From NCBI GenBank assembly GCA_963823565.1, contig CAWGLR010000001.1, forward strand, positions 930,001 through 994,000: a stretch of 64,000 nt of DNA, written 5' to 3'. Source of the DNA: RHKX01 sp963823565 (GTDB lineage Bacteria > Actinomycetota > Thermoleophilia > Solirubrobacterales > 70-9). The position numbers were made by a program, and so were the translations under genes. The notes beneath the pieces are model-generated. The model was not told the origin of the DNA and searched no databases. It was given only the letters and a program-made list of their open reading frames with translations. Below, piece by piece: positions 57,770 through 64,000 of the stretch. Within the stretch, counting starts at the first letter, position 1; every line of letters begins with the position of its first letter.

Positions 57770-59137
57770 CTAGCTCGAGGGTACAGAAGCCTCGGCGCGC
57801 GTCCCCGCGGGTCCCGGGGCCGAGAAAGTTGTGTCGCGGCCCGCGTTCTTGGCCGCGTACAGCGCCTCGTCGGCGCGGGCGAGCAGGTCGCCGGCGGACT
57901 CGCCGACGTTCCACTCGGCGACGCCGATCGAGCAGGTGAGGCCGTCGGGGAGGGCGTGGCGGAGCTCGTCGCCGAGCGCTACCGCCTCCCTCAGCCCGCA
58001 GTTCGGCATCGCCACCGCGAACTCGTCGCCGCCGATCCGAGCGAGCAGGTCGGTGAGCCGGAGCCGCCGGCGCCATCGCGCCGCGGCCGTCAGCAGGACG
58101 CGATCGCCGGCCGCGTGCCCCCAGCGGTCGTTGTAGGTCTTGAGCTCGTCGAGGTCGATCAGCCCGATCGACAGGCGCTGGCCACCACGCTCGGCCTTCG
58201 CCATCTCCCGCGCCAGCTCCTCCTGCCACGCCCGGCGGTTGGAGAGCTCGGTGAGCGGGTCGGTCCGCGCCATGTCGCTGAGCGCTTCGAGCGCATGGGC
58301 GCGGTCGAGGGCGACCGCCGCCTCCGCCGCCAGATGCGCGAGCGAGCCACGAAGCCGGTCGAGGTCGGGGACGGGAGCCGAGCTCCAGCCGACCGCCACG
58401 ACCTCGCGGATCCCGGCCTGGCGACGGACCGGCTGCCATGCGGCGGCGGCCACGGAAGCGCGGTCGAGCGGCCAGCCGGCGGCGTCCTCGCGCACCTCGG
58501 AGGCGAAGCAGATATCGCCGGCGCCGAGGGCGCGCGCGGCCATCGTCGCCCGGTCCAGCGGGACCCGCCGGCCCTCGAGCGAGGGATCGGTCGAAGCCGC
58601 GACGACGAGGCTCTCCTCGTTCCCCTCGAACTCGAGGAACGCGGCGACGCCGGCGCCCGCCACCTCGACCGCGGTGTCACACGCGGTGCGCCGCGCGTCG
58701 GCCGGCTCGGTGCTCCGGGCGAGCGCGCCGGTCGCGCCGGCCATCGTCTCGAGGTCGCGCGCGCGCGTCCGCAGCGCCTCCATCTCGCCGCTCTCGCTCG
58801 CGCCGTCGGCGATGACGACGAGCGCGAAGTCGCCCTTGTCGGGCTCGGTTCGCAGCGGCAGGCAGCGGACCGAGGGCCCGTGCGCGATCTCGACCTTCGC
58901 CTCGCGGCCGCTCTGCGCCTCCGCGAGCGCCCGCTGCACCTCGGCCGGGTCGGCATCGACGGCCTCGGTCACGGCGGCTCCGACCATCCCCGGCGCTCCG
59001 GCGGCCATCTCGACCCGGCCGGACGGCGCAACCAGCAGGATCGTCGTGCCGGCCTCGCGGATCGCCCGGCGCCGCCGCTCCGCGTAGTCGACGCCGCTCA
59101 CGGCCGCCGCTCGCTTTCCGAAATCCCCTCCACCCAT
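57770..59137 (-). CDS. GAF-GGDEF diguanylate cyclase
   Basis: 455-aa soluble protein. The N-terminal ~115 residues look PAS-like (ILLVAPSGRVEMAAGAPGMV). A GAF-type domain spans ~135-275, and a GGDEF domain spans ~285-445 with the metal-binding LIDLDELKTYND and the active RIGGDEF. It probably makes cyclic di-GMP in response to an unknown ligand. The RxxD inhibitory site is not evident. The TAG stop and the secA ATG are directly adjacent, with no spacer, so it is inserted in a comF-hpf-secA order that is normally free of signalling genes. Confidence 0.88.
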   Translation of the reverse strand: MGGGDFGKRAAAVSGVDYAERRRRAIREAGTTILLVAPSGRVEMAAGAPGMVGAAVTEAVDADPAEVQRALAEAQSGREAKVEIAHGPSVRCLPLRTEPDKGDFALVVIADGASESGEMEALRTRARDLETMAGATGALARSTEPADARRTACDTAVEVAGAGVAAFLEFEGNEESLVVAASTDPSLEGRRVPLDRATMAARALGAGDICFASEVREDAAGWPLDRASVAAAAWQPVRRQAGIREVVAVGWSSAPVPDLDRLRGSLAHLAAEAAVALDRAHALEALSDMARTDPLTELSNRRAWQEELAREMAKAERGGQRLSIGLIDLDELKTYNDRWGHAAGDRVLLTAAARWRRRLRLTDLLARIGGDEFAVAMPNCGLREAVALGDELRHALPDGLTCSIGVAEWNVGESAGDLLARADEALYAAKNAGRDTTFSAPGPAGTRAEASVPSS

Positions 59138-59186
59138 CGCCGGATGCAGGTTAGCCCCGCGCGCAAACGGCGGCGCGGGAAACCGC

Positions 59187-59534
59187 TCACGCCTCGCGGC
59201 CGCGGAGCCGCGCGACGAGCCGGCGGGTCTGCGAGCGCTTGCGGCGCAGCTCGCGGTGCCGCTTGACCTGGCGTCCGATGTCCTGGGAGAGCGCCTTGAT
59301 CGCCGCCGACATCCGCGGCGCCCGCTCCTCGGCGTGGAGCGTCACGCCCTTGAGGCGAAGCGTCCCCTCGGCGACGCAGCGGTCGCTGATCGACGGGTTC
59401 GCCTCCTCGCGCAGGACGACCTCGAGGCGAGCGAGATCCGACACCTGCCGCTCGACCCGCTCGAAGCGCTTGCCGATCTGCTCCCGAATCGCGTCGTCCA
59501 CCTCCACGCCCCGGCCGGCGATCTCGATCTCCAC
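59187..59534 (-). CDS. hpf: Short ribosome hibernation promoting factor
   Basis: 115-aa protein of the HPF/YfiA (RaiA) family that binds the 30S subunit and inactivates ribosomes in stationary phase. The fold is visible from VEIEIAGRGVEVDDAIREQI through RLEVVLREEANPSISDR and CVAEGTLRLKGVTLHAEERA, ending in a basic tail KRHRELRRKRSQTRRL. It lacks the C-terminal dimerisation domain of long HPF. The start is a GTG with AGAGGAG upstream; the longer frame is not coding. It sits 38 nt after comF, as in many bacteria. Confidence 0.88.
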   Translation of the reverse strand: MEIEIAGRGVEVDDAIREQIGKRFERVERQVSDLARLEVVLREEANPSISDRCVAEGTLRLKGVTLHAEERAPRMSAAIKALSQDIGRQVKRHRELRRKRSQTRRLVARLRGREA

Positions 59535-59572
59535 GACGTCTCCTCTCGGTGGTGAGCTGGTGGAGCCCCATG

Positions 59573-60244
59573 CTATTTGCGCCCCCGCCCCGGAGGCAAG
59601 CGGCGACGGCGCGGCGGAGCGGCCGCGAGCGCGAGGGCGGCGACCCGGACCGCGCCGGCGCGCCGCAGGGCCCGCGCGCACGCGGCGATCGTGGCGCCGG
59701 TCGTGACGACGTCGTCGAGCAGCACGACGCGCTCGGGAGCGGAGCCGGTGGCGGCGATCGACGGCGGCCGCGCCAGCCGCTCGCCGCGCGTGCGGCCGCG
59801 CTGACGACCGAGGTCACGACGGCGGAGCAGCGCCGCCGGTGGCAGACCGGCGATCGCCGCCAGCGCGCCGGCGAGCTCGGCGGTCGGGTCGATCCCGCGC
59901 CGCGCGGTCCGCAGCGGGGCCCGCGGCACCGGCACCAACGTGCCGGCGATCAGGCCCTGCGGCGCGCGCGCCGCGATCAGCCGCGCGGCCAGCGCCGCGG
60001 CCGGCGTCAGCCGGGAGAACTTGAGGGCGGCGACGAGCTGCCGGCCCGCGCCGCGATAGGGGAGCGCGGCGACGCCTCCGTCGATCCCGTCGGCGCGCAG
60101 CCGCACCGGAGCGGCGAGCGCGATCTCGCTCTCGCAATCGGCGCAAAGCGGCCCCTGTCCGTTCCCGGTCTGCGCCCGGCAGCAGAGGCAGAGCGGCGGC
60201 GCCAGGACGCCGAGGGCGAGATCGCGAAGCGGAGCCGTGCGCAT
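59573..60244 (-). CDS. comF: ComF-family phosphoribosyltransferase-like protein
   Basis: 223-aa protein of the ComF family. The N-terminus has a zinc-ribbon (CLCCRAQ ... PLCADCES), the body RLTPAAALAARLIAARAP and VPVPRAPLRTARRGIDPTAE, and the PRPP-binding signature VVLLDDVVTTGATIAACARA. ComF proteins help DNA uptake or are called amidophosphoribosyltransferase-like; the reaction is not known. It precedes hpf by 38 nt in the same direction. A cluster of GTGACG boxes lies 22 nt upstream of the start. Confidence 0.85.
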   Translation of the reverse strand: MRTAPLRDLALGVLAPPLCLCCRAQTGNGQGPLCADCESEIALAAPVRLRADGIDGGVAALPYRGAGRQLVAALKFSRLTPAAALAARLIAARAPQGLIAGTLVPVPRAPLRTARRGIDPTAELAGALAAIAGLPPAALLRRRDLGRQRGRTRGERLARPPSIAATGSAPERVVLLDDVVTTGATIAACARALRRAGAVRVAALALAAAPPRRRRLPPGRGRK

Positions 60245-60265
60245 CCACGAAGGGTGAGCGCACCC

Positions 60266-60294
60266 GCGTCACGCGTGGGTGACGCGGCGTGACG
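60266..60294. promoter_or_regulatory. GTGACG/CGTCAC boxes upstream of comF
   Basis: GCGTCAC (60266-60272) and GTGACGC (60279-60285) form a 7-bp inverted repeat, and a further GCGTGACG follows at 60287-60294. They lie between the PAS-GGDEF stop and the comF start. They may be an operator for comF or the terminator of the upstream gene. Confidence 0.4.
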
Positions 60295-60335
60295 ATTCGC
60301 ACGCGAAACAGCGCCGATTCGTCCCGGACGATCGC

Positions 60336-62135
60336 CTAGGCGACGATCGTCCGGTCGCGACCGCTCTGCTTGGCCGCGTAGAGCGCCCTGTCGGCGCGGC
60401 CGACGAGCTCCTCGGGCGACTCGCGCCCGTCCCAGCACGCGAGCCCGGCCGAGCACGACTCTCCCTCGGGGGTGATGGTGCGGAGGCGCTCGACGAGCTG
60501 GGAGGCGGTCTCCGCGTCGCAGCCGGCAAGGGCGACGGTGAACTCCTCGCCGCCGTAGCGGGCGAGCAGGTCGGTCTCGCGGAGCACCCCGCGCCACGCC
60601 CGAGCCGCCTCCCGCAGCAGACTGTCGCCCGCCTGGTGGCCGTGGCGGTCGTTGTAGTCCTTGAACCGATCGAGGTCGAGCATCGCGACGGCCAGCGGCG
60701 CGTCCTCGCGCCGCGCCCGGACGACCTCCCGGTTGAGCTCGTCGTCCCAGGCACGCCGGTTGATCAGGCCGGTCAGGTCGTCGGTCCGCGCCATCCGCTC
60801 GAGCCGATCGAGCATCGCGGCGCGCTCGATCGCGACCGCGGCGTCGCCGCCGATCACGCTCATCACCCGCCTCAGCCGGTCCGGCAGCTCCTCGAGGCGC
60901 TCACGCCAGGCGACGGCGATCACGCCGAGCGCGTCGTCACCGTCGTGGACCGGCACCCAGAGGATCGACGTCGCCCCGGTGTCGAAGAAGACTGAGTGGG
61001 TGGACGCCGGATGGTTCTCGACCTCGCTGACGAAGAGCTGCTCGCGAGAGGAGAACGCCTCGAGCGAGCCGGCTCGCTGGTTGAACTGGAGCACGCGCTC
61101 GGTGAGGTCGCAACCCTCCGAGGCCGTGACCCGGAGCCCGGTGCCCGACGGGTCGGGCTCGTAGAGGACGCCCATGTCGGCGCCCGCGATCCGCGCGGCC
61201 GCCCGGCAGATGACCGCCCGCGCCTCCTCGGCGACGGTGCTGCGGGCGAGCTCGCCGACCGCCTCGGCGAGCGCCTCCACGTCCTCGGCCTGGCGCCGCA
61301 GCTCGAGCTCGGCCCGCTTGCGATCGCCGATGTCGTGCATCAGGGCGAGCAGGACCGTCTCCCCGTCGACCTCGGCGAGCGTGGCGTTGAGCTCGACCGT
61401 GAACCGCCTGCCGCTGCGGTCGACGGCGCCGCGCTCGACGCGGATGTAGTGGCGCCCCTCGCCGGGAGAGTCCGCGAGCCGCCGCTCGAGCAGCGCGTAG
61501 AGGTCGTCCCGCTCCTCCTCGGGGATGATCAGGTCGGCGACGCTGCGGCCGATCGCCTCCTGCGCGCTCCAGCCGAAGATCTCCTCCGCGGCACGGTTCC
61601 AGCCGGTGACGATGCCGCCGCCGTCGGTGGCGACGTAGATCTCGTTCATGGCGTCGAGGATCATGTAGCGGCGGCGTGCCTCAGCCGAGACGCTGCGCTC
61701 GGCGCGGCGGAGGTCGGTGACGTTCTGCGCCACCGCCATCCCGCCGACGATCTCGCCGTGCTCCAGCAGCGGCGCGATCCGCAGCCAGAACTGCCCGCCC
61801 GTGAACGGCGAGGTGAACTCGAGCGCGCTGGCGTCGCCCTTCAGCGCCGCGGTGTGCGCCGCGAGGAGATGGCGTCCTCCCGGGCCCTCGAAGACCTCGT
61901 CGATTCGCTTGCCCCTGAAGTCCTCCGGCGTCAGGTTGGCGGGCCGCAGCGCCTCGCCGTGGACCTCCTCGAGCCGCAGGTCGGTCCCGAAGACCGAGAC
62001 GGCGGTCTCGGGGAGCTGGCCGAGGATCAGGTCAACGCGGCGATCGCGGTCCCGCATGCGCCGGTCGAGGACCGCAAGCGCGACGAGCGCCACGGCGAGG
62101 GCGATCAACAGGATTACTGTCGCGATCGTGGCCAT
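60336..62135 (-). CDS. Membrane-anchored PAS-PAS-GAF-GGDEF diguanylate cyclase
   Basis: 599-aa sensor. A single N-terminal membrane helix (IATVILLIALAVALVALAVL) is followed by a PAS-like domain (~35-145), a clear PAS domain (~155-270; MNEIYVATDGGGIVTGWNRA, AAEEIFGWSAQEAIG), a coiled linker, a GAF domain (~285-425), and GGDEF (~435-595). The last has MLDLDRFKDYND and the active RYGGEEF variant. It probably synthesises c-di-GMP in response to signals sensed by PAS and GAF. It is the third c-di-GMP protein in the window. It starts 47 nt after the thrC stop. Confidence 0.9.
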   Translation of the reverse strand: MATIATVILLIALAVALVALAVLDRRMRDRDRRVDLILGQLPETAVSVFGTDLRLEEVHGEALRPANLTPEDFRGKRIDEVFEGPGGRHLLAAHTAALKGDASALEFTSPFTGGQFWLRIAPLLEHGEIVGGMAVAQNVTDLRRAERSVSAEARRRYMILDAMNEIYVATDGGGIVTGWNRAAEEIFGWSAQEAIGRSVADLIIPEEERDDLYALLERRLADSPGEGRHYIRVERGAVDRSGRRFTVELNATLAEVDGETVLLALMHDIGDRKRAELELRRQAEDVEALAEAVGELARSTVAEEARAVICRAAARIAGADMGVLYEPDPSGTGLRVTASEGCDLTERVLQFNQRAGSLEAFSSREQLFVSEVENHPASTHSVFFDTGATSILWVPVHDGDDALGVIAVAWRERLEELPDRLRRVMSVIGGDAAVAIERAAMLDRLERMARTDDLTGLINRRAWDDELNREVVRARREDAPLAVAMLDLDRFKDYNDRHGHQAGDSLLREAARAWRGVLRETDLLARYGGEEFTVALAGCDAETASQLVERLRTITPEGESCSAGLACWDGRESPEELVGRADRALYAAKQSGRDRTIVA

Positions 62136-62182
62136 CCCCTTTGCTCATCGGCGAAACGCCGCTCGAGCTTGACCCTCTCGGT

Positions 62183-63217
62183 TCAGTCCGCGAAGACGAT
62201 CTCCTCGACGGCGGCGAGGTCGGGATCGCAGCCGATGACCGCCGGGGCCTTCCCGAGAGCCGTGTCGGGGTCCTTCAGCCCGTGGCCGGTGAGCACGCAG
62301 ACGACGCTCTCCGGCGGCGCGACCCCGTCGAGGACCGGCAGGCCGTGGGCGAGCAGGCCGGCGACCGAGGCGGCGGAGGCGGGCTCGCAGAAGACCCCCT
62401 CGCGCTCGGCGAGCAGGTGGTAGGCGCCGAGGATCTGCTCGTCGGAGACCGCGGCGATCCGGCCGCGCGAGGCCGTGACCGCGTCCATCGCCTCCTCCCA
62501 GCGCGCCGGGTTGCCGATGCGGATCGCCGAGGCGACGGTCTCGGGGTTCTCGATCGGGTGGCCGGCGACGAGCGGCGCGGCCCCGGCCGCCTGGAACCCG
62601 AACAGCGCGGGCGCCTCACCGTACTCCTCGAAGCCGCGGCGCCAGGCGGTGACGTTGCCGGCGTTGCCGACCGGGATCGCGAGGGCGTCGGGCGCCGACC
62701 CGAGCTCGTCGCAGACCTCGAACGCGCCGGTCTTCTGACCCTCGATCCGGTACGGGTTGACGGAGTTGACGAGCTCGATCGGGTGCCGGTCGGCGAGCTC
62801 GCGGACGATGCGCAGCGCGTCGTCGAAGTTGCCCCGCAGCGCGACGACGCGGGCTCCGTGCATGAGCGCCTGGGCCAGCTTGCCGATCGCGATCTTGCCC
62901 TCGGGGACGATGACCGCGCCCCGCAGCCCGGCCCGCGCGGCGTATGCGGCGGCGCTCGCGGCGGTGTTGCCGGTCGAGGCGCAGATCACGGCCTCGGCGC
63001 CCTCGGCGAGCGCCCGCGAGACGGCGACGGTCATCCCCCGGTCCTTGAACGAGCCGGTCGGGTTGGCGCCCTCGATCTTCAGGTAAACGTGCACCCCGGC
63101 CATCTCCGAAAGCACCGGTGCCGGCAGCAGCGGCGTCGACCCCTCATGGAGCGTGACGACGGGATCCCCCTCCCCGATGGGGAGTCGATCCCGATATCTC
63201 TCGATGAGCCCGGGCAA
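62183..63217 (-). CDS. thrC: Threonine synthase
   Basis: 344-aa PLP enzyme converting O-phosphohomoserine to threonine. The PLP lysine is Lys58 in NPTGSFKDRGMTVAVSRAL; the phosphate-binding glycine loop is VGNAGNVTAWRRGFEEYG. Length is that of the short, bacterial type. The start is TTG (PGLIERYRDRLPIGEGD is the normal N-terminus) with GGAG about 10 nt upstream. It follows hom by 46 nt; the gap holds four copies of a heptamer. Homoserine kinase (thrB) is not seen on this side. Confidence 0.95.
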   Translation of the reverse strand: MPGLIERYRDRLPIGEGDPVVTLHEGSTPLLPAPVLSEMAGVHVYLKIEGANPTGSFKDRGMTVAVSRALAEGAEAVICASTGNTAASAAAYAARAGLRGAVIVPEGKIAIGKLAQALMHGARVVALRGNFDDALRIVRELADRHPIELVNSVNPYRIEGQKTGAFEVCDELGSAPDALAIPVGNAGNVTAWRRGFEEYGEAPALFGFQAAGAAPLVAGHPIENPETVASAIRIGNPARWEEAMDAVTASRGRIAAVSDEQILGAYHLLAEREGVFCEPASAASVAGLLAHGLPVLDGVAPPESVVCVLTGHGLKDPDTALGKAPAVIGCDPDLAAVEEIVFAD

Positions 63218-63231
63218 GCTCAGCGGACTCC

Positions 63232-63259
63232 GCTGCTCGCTGCTCGCTGCTCGCTGCTC
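63232..63259 (-). repeat. Four perfect tandem heptamers between hom and thrC
   Basis: The 7-nt unit GCTGCTC is repeated four times without interruption (28 nt), ending 14 nt before the thrC start codon. Because the unit length is not a multiple of three and it lies next to the ribosome binding region, copy-number change could alter spacing between hom and thrC without changing either protein. Confidence 0.85.
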
Positions 63260-63263
63260 GCCC

Positions 63264-64000
63264 TCACACGAACTCCTCCTCGACCACCCTGATCGCCCGC
63301 GGCGGCGAGCGCAGGAAGTCGAGCTGCGAGAGCTCCTCGAGCGACTCGTAGAACCGCGCCTCGGGGGCCCGGTGGGTGACCATCACCAGCCGCGCGTCGG
63401 TGCCGCTGCCGCGCTGGACGACGCTCTTGACCGAGACGTCGTTGCGCCCGAGGACGTCGGCGATGGCCGCCAGGACCCGCGGCCGGTCGGCCACCTCGAG
63501 GTGCAGGTAGAACGAGGACTCGAGGTCGCCGAGGACCTCGAGCCGCTCCTCGGCGACGTGCAGCGGCGCGTCGCCCGCGAGGACCGACACGACGTCGGCG
63601 AGCACGGCGGAGGCGGTCTCGACGCCGCCTGCCCCCGGTCCCGACATCGTGATCTCGGTGATCGTCGGCGCCTCGATCGTCACCGCGTTGAACGGACCCT
63701 CGACCGGCGCGAGCGGATGGCCGCGGTAGAGGAAGCAGGGGAAGACGCGGACGCTGATCGCCTCGCCGTGGCGCGCGGCGATCCCGAGCAGCTTCAGCGA
63801 CAGTCCGAGCTCGCGCGCGTAGGCGATGTCGTCGGGGCTGATCTCGGTGATGCCCTCGTAGTAGACGTCGGCGAGCTCGACCGGCGTGTGGAACGCGAGC
63901 CGGGCGAGGATCGCCATCTTCGCCGCGGCGTCCGCACCGCCGACGTCGTCGGTCGGGTCGGCCTCGGCGTAGCCGAGCTCCTGGGCGCGAGCGAGCACGT
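63264..64000 (-). CDS. hom: Homoserine dehydrogenase, 3' part (cut by window end)
   Basis: C-terminal ~245 residues of homoserine dehydrogenase, which makes homoserine from aspartate semialdehyde for threonine and methionine. Visible are the catalytic/dimer region (YAEADPTDDVGGADAAAKMA, with the conserved Asp-Lys), PFNAVTIEAPTITEITMSGPG, and a C-terminal ACT domain (HLEVADRPRVLAAIADVLG) that usually gives feedback control by threonine. The N-terminal NAD(P) domain lies beyond 64000. It is followed by thrC, 46 nt away. Confidence 0.95.
   Translation of the reverse strand, partial: VLARAQELGYAEADPTDDVGGADAAAKMAILARLAFHTPVELADVYYEGITEISPDDIAYARELGLSLKLLGIAARHGEAISVRVFPCFLYRGHPLAPVEGPFNAVTIEAPTITEITMSGPGAGGVETASAVLADVVSVLAGDAPLHVAEERLEVLGDLESSFYLHLEVADRPRVLAAIADVLGRNDVSVKSVVQRGSGTDARLVMVTHRAPEARFYESLEELSQLDFLRSPPRAIRVVEEEFV

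Overview
The window is about 70% GC, with dense, heavily G/C-ending coding frames on both strands. Gene content and order point to a Gram-positive actinobacterium, most likely Thermoleophilia/Solirubrobacterales. Clues are the ftsE-ftsX-ctpA-RNase R-smpB operon, comF-hpf-secA in order, several GGDEF proteins, AbiEi-like/DUF559 and DUF389 proteins, a remnant of the FHA-LuxR regulator family typical of this class, and an RHS-style secreted N-terminal module. The taxonomic call is inference; there is no rRNA in the window.

Layout. 1-6032: glutamate synthase gltB (5' end cut by the window) and gltD. 6742-11846: a flippase-like membrane protein with an aldo/keto reductase, two tandem secreted paralogues, a 51-aa protein, and an NTF2-like/GNAT pair. 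11916-17349: a GGDEF/HD-GYP c-di-GMP protein, a Na+/H+ antiporter, and a DUF892 protein with an Arg/Ser-rich tail; two strong palindromes lie between the last two. 17431-28282: mostly small metabolic and membrane genes. These include a coupled sulfatase/Stf0-sulfotransferase pair, an SCP2 protein behind a TetR-like operator, a membrane protein with presenilin-like GxGD and PAL motifs, a three-gene cupin/SnoaL micro-operon, and a lipoamide-dehydrogenase-like enzyme. 28295-35915: a 795-aa proline-rich coiled-coil/HhH protein, then the ftsE-ftsX-ctpA-rnr-smpB operon, in which rnr carries two frameshifts.

36117-42395: DUF389, then a lower-GC accessory block: a 1204-aa secreted protein with an RHS-type N-terminus but no RHS repeats, overlapping a 230-aa secreted Cys/His-rich protein, followed 2 nt later by a lipoprotein. 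42396-51425: split transketolase, MauE-like protein, PQQ sugar dehydrogenase, nadA, frameshifted mutM, a HAD phosphatase, a deleted FHA-LuxR remnant, a secreted protein and nadC. 51422-54646: prfB with an intact programmed +1 frameshift site, an AbiEi-like/DUF559 protein and a secreted protein. 54785-54877 is a striking multi-stem inverted repeat, a candidate structured RNA. 54917-64000: secA, a GGDEF gene abutting secA, hpf, comF, a PAS-GAF-GGDEF protein, thrC and the 3' part of hom (cut by the window end).

Working together: nitrogen assimilation (gltBD), NAD synthesis (nadA, nadC), threonine synthesis (hom-thrC), c-di-GMP turnover (three proteins), protein export and division (secA, ftsEX), and translation quality control (prfB, smpB, RNase R, HPF). 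Three genes (rnr, mutM, FHA-LuxR) are disrupted, which means either assembly error or real decay. The most novel items are the presenilin-like protein, the 93-nt structured element, the RHS-N-terminus operon and the HhH/proline-rich protein.
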